DNA of 55,144 nucleotides from Chitinophagaceae bacterium. Lineage in GTDB: Bacteria; Bacteroidota; Bacteroidia; Chitinophagales; Chitinophagaceae. Numbering within the stretch: the stretch's first letter is position 1; each line of letters begins with the position of its first letter. The stretch lies in contig JAEUVD010000007.1 in the NCBI GenBank assembly GCA_016787065.1, forward strand, positions 1 through 55,144, in the 5' to 3' direction. The notes below the pieces were generated by a model. That model saw only the letters and a program-made list of their open reading frames with translations. It did not search any database and was not told where the DNA came from. A program made the position numbers and the translations under genes. Below, piece by piece: positions 27,368 to 36,447 of this stretch.

Positions 27368-28897
27368 ATGAAAAAGTTACAATTAATTATCGCACTTGTT
27401 CTGTTCAGTTTTAGCGGGGCCTTCGCACAGGTTGCTTACAACCCGTTTACACAGAACATCCACTTCGCTCCAGAACCTACAGCACAGGGGTATGAATGTG
27501 GAACAACACCTCAAGTTATTTTTACTATGGGGTTAACTACCGCTGATGATGCCACTCAATTTAATGCACAGCCTTTGGGTATTATCATTTGTGTTGGTGG
27601 ATTTACATTTAACGGAACAGATATTGGTCAAATAATATCTGGTTCGTATGCAGCTAATTTCAATTGGGAAATCGATAACTTCTCTCCAAATTGCTTGGTT
27701 GGTACACAAAAAAATACCTTACCAGGTACTGGTTTTGATCCATTAAATCCTAACCCTTTAGCATCAGGAGATATTATCGTTAATTTGAAAGTTCCTGAAA
27801 CTTCACCTATCGCACAAAAATTAAGTGTGAATGTGAATTTACAAATTCCAGGTTATATGACAGCCACGAATTCTGGTCCGGATGATAACGAATCTACTGA
27901 AACACAAACCTTTTGTCCGTTGCGCATAGCAGGTACCGTTTACTACGATACTTCAAATACCGATAATACAATTTATACACCTGGTGGTGGAACGGTATAC
28001 AATCCAAACAATGTTCAATTGTATGCTAACTTGGTAGATAATGACAATTTTGTTATCGGAGTTACACCAATCGATACCAACGGTAATTATGAGTTTTTGA
28101 ATTTAACTCCAAACCGTAATTACTATGTTGTATTATCCACTACACCTGGAACCCTTGGAACGAATCCTCCAACTACACAACTTCCTGGTACTTGGGTTAA
28201 TACAGGTGAAGCTTGTTGTAATAAAACTGGTACTGATGGTAACCCGGATGGTAATATCAATGTTCCAATTACTAACTTCTCAAAGTATAATGTCGACTTT
28301 GGTATCTATATTCCTAATCCTACAGGTCCATTACCAGTTGTAATCAAGAATTTTTATTTAGCTGAACATAACTGTACTGGAATTTTAACTTGGACAACTT
28401 CTTCTGAAATAAATGTTCAACGTATTGAAGTGCTACGTCGTGAAGCTGGAAAGGATTTTGAAGTAATTGCTACAATGAATCCTGCTGGAGGTTCAACCGT
28501 AGAACATACTTATACGTTTACAGATTCACGTATTACTTCAGGTGCTTCTTATGATTATCAAATTCGATTCGTTGATTTCGATACAAAAATTAACTTGTCA
28601 TCGGTTCAAACTTTAACCGCTCAATGTGGTAAGAACGACGCTAGCATTAATGTGTTCCCTAATCCGGTTGAAGGTGAAATGAGCGTATTGTATGTTTGTG
28701 AAGAAGATAACTATACTTTGGAAATGGAAGTGTTAGATGTAGCGGGTCGTAAGGTAATTACAAGTACATCTACAGTAAATAAAGGGAATAATGTTGTTCA
28801 CATTAATACGTCACGCTTAGCGAAAGGAAACTACTTCTTACGTTATCGTATTTTAGATAACGCAGAACAAGGTTCTGTTAAGTTCTTGAAGAAATAA
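27368..28897 (+). CDS. T9SS type A secreted protein, likely partner of the giant adhesin
   Basis: A 509-residue protein with a signal peptide ending GAFAQ. The N-terminal ~180 residues are beta-rich and unrecognised. Residues ~190-320 are an SdrD B-like domain that closely follows the first half of the 277-residue repeats of the upstream adhesin (QLYANLV, TPNRNYYVVLSTTPGT, GEACCNKTGTDGNPDG, VDFGIY). Residues ~322-420 look fibronectin III-like (LTWTTSSEINVQRIEVLRR). From about 426 there is a type A sorting domain, INVFPNPVEGEM, ending SVKFLKK. The gene starts 56 nt after the adhesin with no terminator between and is followed by a strong one, so the two form an operon. A role in holding or helping export of the adhesin is inference. 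Confidence 0.88.
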   Translation: MKKLQLIIALVLFSFSGAFAQVAYNPFTQNIHFAPEPTAQGYECGTTPQVIFTMGLTTADDATQFNAQPLGIIICVGGFTFNGTDIGQIISGSYAANFNWEIDNFSPNCLVGTQKNTLPGTGFDPLNPNPLASGDIIVNLKVPETSPIAQKLSVNVNLQIPGYMTATNSGPDDNESTETQTFCPLRIAGTVYYDTSNTDNTIYTPGGGTVYNPNNVQLYANLVDNDNFVIGVTPIDTNGNYEFLNLTPNRNYYVVLSTTPGTLGTNPPTTQLPGTWVNTGEACCNKTGTDGNPDGNINVPITNFSKYNVDFGIYIPNPTGPLPVVIKNFYLAEHNCTGILTWTTSSEINVQRIEVLRREAGKDFEVIATMNPAGGSTVEHTYTFTDSRITSGASYDYQIRFVDFDTKINLSSVQTLTAQCGKNDASINVFPNPVEGEMSVLYVCEEDNYTLEMEVLDVAGRKVITSTSTVNKGNNVVHINTSRLAKGNYFLRYRILDNAEQGSVKFLKK

Positions 28898-28926
28898 AAT
28901 ACTTAATTCTCTGATATGAAAAAGAG

Positions 28927-28953
28927 TCGCCTCGTTTGAGGCGATTTTTTTTT
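28927..28953. terminator. Bidirectional rho-independent terminator
   Basis: Stem TCGCCTC (28927-28933), loop GTTT, stem GAGGCGA (28938-28944), then nine T. On the minus strand the same hairpin is followed by CTCTTTTT, so it can also end the convergent miaE gene. Confidence 0.85.
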
Positions 28954-28989
28954 GTGTACCCAAATCGGATTAAGATTGATTATCTAAGA

Positions 28990-29592
28990 TTAGTGCATTC
29001 GATCGCCTCGTAACGGTAGATTTTCTAAAATTTCTAATTCCATCTTCAGCCATTCCTTCCAGCGCGTAGCAACCTTTTCTTCCGTAAAATACTCTTTGGC
29101 GAGGTCTAAGAACAAACGATAATGACCAGCTTCTGAAATCATGAACTTGCGGTAGAACTCCTTGAAGTAGTCATCTTCTAACCCTTCACTTAATAATCGA
29201 AATCGTTCACAACTGCGGGCCTCAATTAAAGCAAACACTAATAAGCGATCCAAAAAGCGATCTTCCGGGCTTCCTCCTTTTTTCATTCTATCATTCAGTT
29301 GATTCACATACTCGTCTTTTCGTTGCGGCCCTAAAGTAAAATTTCGTTTATTCATTTCTGAAAGAACCATTCTAAAATGGCCCCATTCTTCGGTAACGAT
29401 AGGCGATAATTCATTCACCAGTCGTTTATGATCGGGGTATTTCTGAATTAGGCTTATACAATTACTAGCTGCCTTTTGTTCGCAAAACGCATGATCGGTT
29501 AGTATTTCTTCTAGAGAAATAGAAGCGAGATTTACCCATCTGGGATCGGTTGGAAGTTTTAATCCTAGTATTGTATTTTCTGAACTGCTCAT
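28990..29592 (-). CDS. miaE: tRNA-(ms2io6A37) hydroxylase
   Basis: A 200-residue ferritin-like diiron monooxygenase that hydroxylates the isopentenyl side chain of 2-methylthio-N6-isopentenyladenosine at tRNA position 37. Diagnostic stretches: LTDHAFCEQKAASN, EEWGHFRMVL, LLVFALIEARSCERFRLL and SEAGHYRLF, which supply the Glu/His iron ligands. The length is normal for the family. A -7-like TAAAATTG lies directly before the ATG on the minus strand (29597-29604). It stands alone and converges on the adhesin operon with a shared terminator. The isopentenylation and methylthiolation enzymes are not in the window. Confidence 0.92.
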   Translation of the reverse strand: MSSSENTILGLKLPTDPRWVNLASISLEEILTDHAFCEQKAASNCISLIQKYPDHKRLVNELSPIVTEEWGHFRMVLSEMNKRNFTLGPQRKDEYVNQLNDRMKKGGSPEDRFLDRLLVFALIEARSCERFRLLSEGLEDDYFKEFYRKFMISEAGHYRLFLDLAKEYFTEEKVATRWKEWLKMELEILENLPLRGDRMH

Positions 29593-29697
29593 GAAGCAAT
29601 TTTACCGAATTCCTCTAATTAATTACCACTTTCCTTCTAAAATAAACCAAATACTAAGCCTGTTAGTTTTTCGGTTACTTTCCCTTTATATTGCAAT

Positions 29698-32600
29698 TTG
29701 ATTTCATACGTGTTGAAAAGAATTGGGTATTCGGCTTGTGTAACCGTTTTAGTATTGCTTTTTTTCCAAGCAAAAGGCATTTACAAACCGGAAAAGATTT
29801 ATGTGAAGAACGTAAACCTTCAGCAAGGTCTTTCCCAATGTGTGGTTACTGATATTATTCAGGATTATAAAGGCTTTATTTGGGCAACTACGTACGACGG
29901 TTTAAACCGATATGATGGTCAGAATTTAAAGGTATATCGGCACAATCCTGATGATAGTAGCTCCTTAATTTCCTCGAAAGTTTTTAAATTAACGGCAGAC
30001 AGACGTAATCATTTATACCTTAAGACCGGGAATGGGTTCAGTATTTTTGATTGTTCGGTGGAAAAAACACTTCGTCCATCTTGGATTTCAAGTACAAAAC
30101 CTCAATGGCTCTGTGAACGAGATGCCCAGTCTATGTGGTTATATACCTTAAAAACGGGCTTGTCTATATTACGAACCAATGATTTCAAGATTGATACGAT
30201 TACCACGGCACTTAACCATAAATTGAAGGCAGATGTCTTAAATGTTTATCAGGATGATCATCAGGTTTATGTAGTCTCGGTACTTGGAGAAGTTCTAATA
30301 TATAACAAGCAAAAGGGAGTATTTACCTTGTATCAACCACATCATACAGGGGCTATTCAGTATACAAATTCCGGTACGGATAAATACGGAAATATCTTTT
30401 TTGGTGGTACAACAGCGGATCTAACGGTGTTTGATATACACGCTAAAACATACACCCTTTCAGATTTGTTTCGACGGAATGAACTTATTATTAGTGTTAA
30501 GGATGTTGTGTACGACAAACAAAAGGATGTTCTCTTTATTGCGAGTTACGGACAAGGATTATTTGTTTACGATTACCAAAACGATAGGATTCAGCAATTC
30601 AAGAAAAATGAATCCATATTGAAGTTGAATAGCAATTTCCCTGAAAGCTTGTTTGTAACTGGAGATGGAACGTTATTAGCGGGGTATGATGGCATGGGGT
30701 TTGATTTGTTTGATGCCCATATCAAACAATTTATTCCGATCATTAAGGAAGATAAAGATGATTTGAAGGCCTTGAAATTTGTGCGTAAAATAGTGGAAGG
30801 TAATGGTAAGGATATTTTTATCGGAACTTCAGGAAGTGGCCTAGTAAAGTATAATCGGAATACGGAACAGTTTGAATTTTATAATAGTCAGAATACCAGG
30901 AATCTCGCAGATAATTTTATTATTGAAATGATACGAGTTGGGGATGAATTATTCTTGGGTTACAATGGTTCCGGTGTTGGTATACTTAGTTTAACCGATT
31001 TGAATCATAAAACCATGTTGACTCCCGGTTCGGGAAGTCGTAATATTTCAGACGGAACAATATGGTCTTTTCTTCATGATAAACAAAACAACCTATGGAT
31101 TGGAACACGCGAGCAGGGATTGAATTGTTTAAATTTAGCTACACGTAATGTTGTTCAATTTACACCAACGAACTATCCTGAATTTAATGCGAACGGTATT
31201 CGATGTATGTTCGAAAATGATAGCACCTCTTTACTTTTAGGAACGGAAAAAGGCTTGTTCTATTTTGATAAACGATCGTTTAAACTTTCGAAACTCTTTC
31301 CGTTTAAATCCACGGAAGCGGTTTCTTTTAATTCTATTAAATATATTACCCGTGATACTAAAAACAGAATCTGGCTGGGAACGGATGGCGGTGGCATCGT
31401 GGTAATGGATAAACATTACAAATTGCTAAAGAATTTTAATTCAGCCAATTTTTTGAATAACAGTGTCATTTATTCTTTAATTGGAATAAATGATAGTACG
31501 TTTTGGATAAGCACCAATGCAGGGTTAACAAAAATAATTTGGAATGAGCAATCGTTACAACCAAATGGTACGATTAAGGTGAGTAATTATGATGCGTTAA
31601 ATGGTTTGCAAGCCAATGAATTTAATACGAGTGCATCCTTACAATTGAGTGATGGTAGTCTGGCTTTTGGAGGCTTAAATGGCATTAATCTTTTTCATCC
31701 GAAAGATATTAATACGACCGATAATTTACCGAATACTTATATACATGAATTCAAAGTGTTTGAAAACTCCTATTATAAAGGCACCAATGTGGCCTATTTA
31801 GATAGAATAGATTTGAAACATTATGAAAACTCCATTTCTATAAGTTTTAGTACCTTGGGTTTTGTGTTTCCGGAGAGAACACGATATCAATATCGTTTGT
31901 TGGGCCATGAAAATCAATGGATACTTGCTGATAACCGGAATTACATTTCTTATACCAACCTTAAATATGGCGATTATGAATTTCAGGTGAAAGCGTGTAA
32001 TTATGATGGTGTTTGGAATGATAAATACACCACACTCAAAATTCATATCGATACACCTTTTTACAGAACGTGGTGGTTTATACTTTTAATAGCTGCCGGT
32101 ATTTCTCAAATGATATTGCTTTTTTATCGATACCGAATGAAGCAGATTCGGGATAAGGAAGAAATGCGAATTAAATACAACAAAGAACTTGCAGAGGTTG
32201 AAATGAAAGCCTTACGTGCACAAATTAATCCTCATTTTTTGTTTAACTCGTTAAACTCTATTAATAACTATATTCTGAAAAATGATACAAAGAAAGCGTC
32301 TCGTTATTTGGTGAAGTTTTCCCAATTGGTGCGAAATATTTTAAATAATTCATCGAACTCGTACATAACACTTCAAGAGGAATTACAAACAATAGAATTG
32401 TACATGCTGATTGAAGGCATGCGTTTTAATGACCAGTTTAGTTATAAAATTGAAAATCACAATGACATAAACACGGCCAATATTATTATACCTTCCTTGT
32501 TGCTTCAGCCCTATGTTGAAAACGCAATATGGCATGGCTTGTTGCATAAAGAAGGGGAGAAGTTGATTACCATTCGTATTGAAGGAAATCTCAACGATGA

Positions 32601-32859
32601 TTTTATCGTAGTGAATATCATAGATAATGGCGTAGGACGAAGAATGGCAGTAGAAATGGAGGATCAACCTAAACATCGAAAATCGTATGGAATGCAACTT
32701 GGCGAAAATCGTTTGAAACTGATGAGCCAACAGCAAGATAAAAAAGCCACAGTAGAGGTAATTGATTTGTATGATGAAAATAACCTTGCTATAGGCACCC
32801 AAATAAAAATAATTATTCCACACTCGTATTATAAAACGAACTCTTCAACTAATATTTAA
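29698..32859 (+). CDS. Hybrid-propeller sensor histidine kinase (Reg_prop/Y_Y_Y, LytS-type kinase)
   Basis: A 1,053-residue sensor. After a signal/anchor segment comes a long periplasmic beta-propeller of Reg_prop repeats (for example NLQQGLSQCVVTDIIQDYKG, FIWATTYDGLNRYDG, NLWIGTREQGLNCL, RIWLGTDGGGIVVMD), then a Y_Y_Y domain (YRLLGHENQW, YEFQVKACNYDGVWN), a membrane helix at ~790-810, and a His_kinase domain with the phospho-acceptor in AQINPHFLFNSLNSIN (His about 846) and an ATPase N-box LLLQPYVENAIWHG. There is no ATG near the N-terminus: TTG 29698, GTG 29710 and TTG 29713 are all possible. The cognate LytTR regulator starts 11 nt later. In related systems the propeller senses glycans; here the ligand is unknown. 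Confidence 0.92.
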   Translation: MISYVLKRIGYSACVTVLVLLFFQAKGIYKPEKIYVKNVNLQQGLSQCVVTDIIQDYKGFIWATTYDGLNRYDGQNLKVYRHNPDDSSSLISSKVFKLTADRRNHLYLKTGNGFSIFDCSVEKTLRPSWISSTKPQWLCERDAQSMWLYTLKTGLSILRTNDFKIDTITTALNHKLKADVLNVYQDDHQVYVVSVLGEVLIYNKQKGVFTLYQPHHTGAIQYTNSGTDKYGNIFFGGTTADLTVFDIHAKTYTLSDLFRRNELIISVKDVVYDKQKDVLFIASYGQGLFVYDYQNDRIQQFKKNESILKLNSNFPESLFVTGDGTLLAGYDGMGFDLFDAHIKQFIPIIKEDKDDLKALKFVRKIVEGNGKDIFIGTSGSGLVKYNRNTEQFEFYNSQNTRNLADNFIIEMIRVGDELFLGYNGSGVGILSLTDLNHKTMLTPGSGSRNISDGTIWSFLHDKQNNLWIGTREQGLNCLNLATRNVVQFTPTNYPEFNANGIRCMFENDSTSLLLGTEKGLFYFDKRSFKLSKLFPFKSTEAVSFNSIKYITRDTKNRIWLGTDGGGIVVMDKHYKLLKNFNSANFLNNSVIYSLIGINDSTFWISTNAGLTKIIWNEQSLQPNGTIKVSNYDALNGLQANEFNTSASLQLSDGSLAFGGLNGINLFHPKDINTTDNLPNTYIHEFKVFENSYYKGTNVAYLDRIDLKHYENSISISFSTLGFVFPERTRYQYRLLGHENQWILADNRNYISYTNLKYGDYEFQVKACNYDGVWNDKYTTLKIHIDTPFYRTWWFILLIAAGISQMILLFYRYRMKQIRDKEEMRIKYNKELAEVEMKALRAQINPHFLFNSLNSINNYILKNDTKKASRYLVKFSQLVRNILNNSSNSYITLQEELQTIELYMLIEGMRFNDQFSYKIENHNDINTANIIIPSLLLQPYVENAIWHGLLHKEGEKLITIRIEGNLNDDFIVVNIIDNGVGRRMAVEMEDQPKHRKSYGMQLGENRLKLMSQQQDKKATVEVIDLYDENNLAIGTQIKIIIPHSYYKTNSSTNI

Positions 32860-32870
32860 AATTTAATACC

Positions 32871-33644
32871 ATGTTTAAAACAGTTATAGTAGATGATGAA
32901 TTGAATTGCGTAGAAGTACTTGAAATCTTAATTCAACAGAATTTTAGTGATATTGAGATTGTAGCCAAGTTTACATCTTCTAAAAAAGCACTGGAATACC
33001 TTCAAAGTAATCCGGTAGATTTATTGTTTCTGGATATTCAAATGCCATTTATGACTGGTATTGATTTATTACATAAACTCGAACGGTACGATTTTCAAGT
33101 GGTGTTTACTACCGCTTACGATCAATACGCCATAAATGCAATTAAGCTTTCTGCCTTAGATTATTTACTAAAGCCTATTGATGAAGATTTACTAACGGCC
33201 GCCATTGAGAAATTCCGAAAACTAAAGGGGAATAGTGATATTCAATCTCAACTAACCAATTTATTGCAACAGTATAATTTACCAATTCAACAAGCTACTA
33301 GTAATACATCGCTGCCGAACAATAAAATTGCCGTTTCGTTTCAAGACAAAATTGTTTTCTACGACCCTCAAGAAATATTGTATTGTCATAGTAATGATAA
33401 TTACACTACGATCAGTTTGAGAAATGGAGAGAAGGTAGTGGCATCTAAAACAATACGCTACTTCGAAGATATTCTAGCACCTCTAGGTTTTATTCGTCCT
33501 CATCAATCTTATATTATTAATACCAAACATATTGAACAATACAATAAAAAGGATGGCGGTTATCTGGTGATGATTGACGGCGCAAGCATACCTGTTAGTC
33601 GCAATAGAAAAGAAGAAGTACTCATGATGTTTAAAGGCGATTAA
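32871..33644 (+). CDS. LytTR-family response regulator
   Basis: A 257-residue regulator: receiver domain at 1-120 with Asp acidic pocket VDDE at 8-11, phospho-acceptor Asp55 in LFLDIQMP, Thr near 82 (VFTTAYDQYA) and Lys in LLKPID; LytTR DNA-binding domain at ~150-255 (EILYCHSNDNYTTI, RPHQSYIINTKHIEQY). It pairs with the kinase just upstream. The next genes on the same strand, 90 nt on, are the arylsulfotransferase-like/CBM/CotH cassette, which makes them candidate targets; a dyad at 33691-33711 lies in that gap. Confidence 0.94.
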   Translation: MFKTVIVDDELNCVEVLEILIQQNFSDIEIVAKFTSSKKALEYLQSNPVDLLFLDIQMPFMTGIDLLHKLERYDFQVVFTTAYDQYAINAIKLSALDYLLKPIDEDLLTAAIEKFRKLKGNSDIQSQLTNLLQQYNLPIQQATSNTSLPNNKIAVSFQDKIVFYDPQEILYCHSNDNYTTISLRNGEKVVASKTIRYFEDILAPLGFIRPHQSYIINTKHIEQYNKKDGGYLVMIDGASIPVSRNRKEEVLMMFKGD

Positions 33645-33690
33645 GCATCAGAAAATCAACTTTTTACCTACTTGGCAGTTGAACACGAAG

Positions 33691-33711
33691 GACGTATACT
33701 ATATTTACGTC
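33691..33711 (+). promoter_or_regulatory. Inverted repeat and -7-like element before the sulfotransferase/CotH cassette
   Basis: GACGTA at 33691-33696 and TACGTC at 33706-33711 form a dyad with a 9 nt spacer. TATATTTA (7 of 8 to TAnnTTTG) lies inside it at 33700-33707, with GTTG 18 nt upstream. A regulator bound here would control the promoter. LytTR proteins usually bind direct repeats, so the protein that binds is not certain. Confidence 0.35.
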
Positions 33712-33733
33712 TAAAACGTGTTAAATTAATAAT

Positions 33734-35419
33734 ATGAAAAGATTATTTTTTCTGTCTTTACTTTCTATTACTTCATTATTTTCCAAAGCACAATCTTACA
33801 ATGGCTATACCTTGTATGCTCAACAGAACGGAACAACTGCCTATCTCGTTGATTCTAACGCTGCAACCACCTACCACAGTTGGACAGGGTTGGGAACCTC
33901 CCTTGGTTATTCTGCCCACCTTGAACCCGGCGGTGTATTAATTAGAGCAGCCAAGGCAACGGGTGTATCATTTAGCGGTGGACCTATTTGTGGAAAAATA
34001 ACCCGACATGATTACAACGGTAACTTACTTTGGAATTATGATTACTCAACAACCAATTAGTGTTCACATCATGATATTTGCCCGATGCCAAACGGCAATG
34101 TACTGGTAATTGCTTATGAACGCAGAACCTCGGCTGAAGTAACCGCCATGGGAGGGAATTCAGCTATCGAAATGTGGCCTGATAAAATTGTAGAAATTCA
34201 ACCAACAGGCGCAACAACAGGTACTGTTGTTTGGGAATGGAAGGCTTGGGATCATCTCATGCAAAATGTGGATGCAGCTAAACCTAATTACGTAACTAGT
34301 TTGGTAAACAATCCTCAATTATTAAATATTAATTATAAACAAACAAAAGATTGGATGCACATGAATGGGGTAGATTATAATCCTATTCTTGATCAAATTG
34401 CTTTTAGTTCGCACAATTTGAATGAATGGTATATTATTGATCACAGTACAACAACCGCTGAAGCTGCCAGTCATTCAGGAGGTAACTCCGGTAAAGGTGG
34501 CGATATTCTCTATCGTTGGGGTAACCCTGCTGCCTATGGTGCTACCGGAACACAAATTTTAGACGTTACCCACGATGCACATTGGATTCCAGAAGGAGTT
34601 CCGAATGCAGGTCGTTTAGCCGGATTCAATAATAAAGGAGTGTCAAGTTCGCAGTCGGCTGCCGATGAAATTATTACACCAATAAATGGGTACAATTACA
34701 ATATAACTCTAGGTCAAGCATACGCACCATCCACTTATACCCTTCGAATTCCTGCGAATGGTTATAGCTCAAATATGGGAAGTACACAACAACTTCCTAA
34801 TGGCAATTCACTTATATGTATTGCTACTTCAGGTAAGTTCTATGAAGTGACTGCAGCAAATCCTACCGTTGCACTTTGGACAAAAACCGTAACCGGCGGA
34901 TCGATAGCCCAAGCACATAAATACGACCTTTGTTACATACTGAATGCACCTCCTGCTATTCCAACTATTACATTAAGTGGCAGTATACTGCAATCTTCTT
35001 CAGCAACAACCTATCAATGGTATTTAAACGGGGTTCTTATTTCCGGAGCTACCTCACAAACATACACTCCATCACAAAGTGGTGTTTACGTAGTTCGAAT
35101 TACAGATTCAAATGGTTGTGTGTACCAATATTCAACTGGATATAAATACACGGCTACGGCAACTGGTGTAAGTACCATCGACTTCTCCGATAAAATTACT
35201 GTGTTCCCGAATCCTACCAATGGAAGCATTACAATTGAAGACAATAATATGTTCGGTAAACATTTTAGCGTAAATATGATTGATTCTTATGGTCGTGTAG
35301 TTCGTACATTCTGGAATTCACGAAAAATCGATGTATCTGATTTATCCAATGGATTATACACTGTGCAACTAATCAGCGAAAACCAATCAGCCACGAAAAA
35401 AATAGTGTTGAACAAATAA
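33734..35419 (+). pseudogene. T9SS arylsulfotransferase-like gene interrupted by one in-frame TAG (34058-34060)
   Basis: Two open segments, 33734-34060 (108 codons) and 34061-35419, are in the same frame and are separated only by a TAG. Read through, they give a 561-residue protein: signal peptide (ending SLFSKAQ), the arylsulfotransferase propeller (GNLLWNYDY, then directly after the stop HHDICPMPNGNVLVIAYE, WEWKAWDHL, HMNGVDYNPILDQIAFSS), an Ig-like linker (~415-470) and a type A sorting domain from ~488 (ITVFPNPTNGSITI...KIVLNK). The rest of the frame is intact with no sign of decay. So it is a young pseudogene, a stop that is read through, or a base error. Start of a run with the next two genes (4 nt gap). 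Confidence 0.75.
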
Positions 35420-35423
35420 AGAA

Positions 35424-36440
35424 ATGAATATGAGAAAAATATTTTTAGGCTTCATTGGTATCACCGCTTGCTTTTTTGCTCAAGCAAAAAAAGTTCAGTT
35501 TAATGTAACCTTCCTAAATAATTCTGCCTTGGTTACCCCAACTGTTGCTGGTGCACATATAATGGGCGATTTTCAATTGTACTTAGGAGCACCTCAAAAT
35601 TTTGATCCTGGGTTTAATCCGATGACGCAAGACGCAACAGATACCAATGTATGGCATTGTACAGTTGATATTCCTGCAAGACAAAAATATGAATTCAAAT
35701 TTTTGTACGGTGATCAATCGTATGAGGCGGAAATCGTACCGGTGGTTTCTCAAGTAGGGCATCAGTTTAATGATAATCGATGGTTCTTTTTAGATTCAAT
35801 TAGCACGGATACCTTGAAATTACCAACCATTGAATTTGGCGCAAACGCATGGCCTGGATATTATGCGGTGCGCATGTTGCTCGATATGCAAACAACTACT
35901 ATGTCTGCCAATGGCGTTCATGTGGTTGGAGGATATCAATCGAGTAATCCGGCATCCGATCAATTGTACAGTTTCATACCTGATATTTATGAAGAAATAG
36001 GTTATATGCAAGCTGGTATGCAACATTTTAATTATGTAAACGGAAATACCAATAACGAAAAGGAAACCATCAGTGGTTCATGCGCTATGGGTGGCATGCG
36101 CATGATAACTGTTTCATCGGATATCATTTTAAATAAAGCTTGTTTTGGGAGTTGTGATACCTGTGTGCCTATCGCATCGGTATTCAATGTAAAGAAGGAC
36201 ATTCCATTTGCGGTTAGTCCGAATCCTGTGCAGGATCAATTTAGTATAAGTTTCAACGACCAACTTGAATTTCATCATCTCGCGATAGCCGATCTTCAAG
36301 GAAGAATACTACGTAAGTATCTTTTTCAATATGGAAATAACGTGGTCTTACAACGTGATAACTTACCATCCGGTGTATATCAATTAATGGTTCGTGATGA
36401 TCGATTAGGATTTTCTTCAACCAAATTAGTGATTGAATAG
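35424..36440 (+). CDS. Secreted protein with starch-binding-like domains and T9SS sorting domain
   Basis: A 338-residue protein with a signal peptide ending FFAQAKK. Residues ~24-130 look like a CBM20/CBM48-type immunoglobulin-like module (VQFNVTF, AHIMGDFQ, WHCTVDIPARQKYEFKFLYGD, FNDNRWFFLD); residues ~140-240 look like a second, more diverged copy (YYAVRMLLDMQ, GVHVVGGYQ). A cysteine pair CFGSCDTC precedes a type A sorting domain from ~262 (FAVSPNPVQDQF). It begins 4 nt after the sulfotransferase-like gene and ends just before the CotH gene, so it is part of one operon. The ligand is unknown; glycan binding is inferred from fold resemblance only. Confidence 0.82.
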   Translation: MNMRKIFLGFIGITACFFAQAKKVQFNVTFLNNSALVTPTVAGAHIMGDFQLYLGAPQNFDPGFNPMTQDATDTNVWHCTVDIPARQKYEFKFLYGDQSYEAEIVPVVSQVGHQFNDNRWFFLDSISTDTLKLPTIEFGANAWPGYYAVRMLLDMQTTTMSANGVHVVGGYQSSNPASDQLYSFIPDIYEEIGYMQAGMQHFNYVNGNTNNEKETISGSCAMGGMRMITVSSDIILNKACFGSCDTCVPIASVFNVKKDIPFAVSPNPVQDQFSISFNDQLEFHHLAIADLQGRILRKYLFQYGNNVVLQRDNLPSGVYQLMVRDDRLGFSSTKLVIE

Positions 36441-36447
36441 TAAAAAC

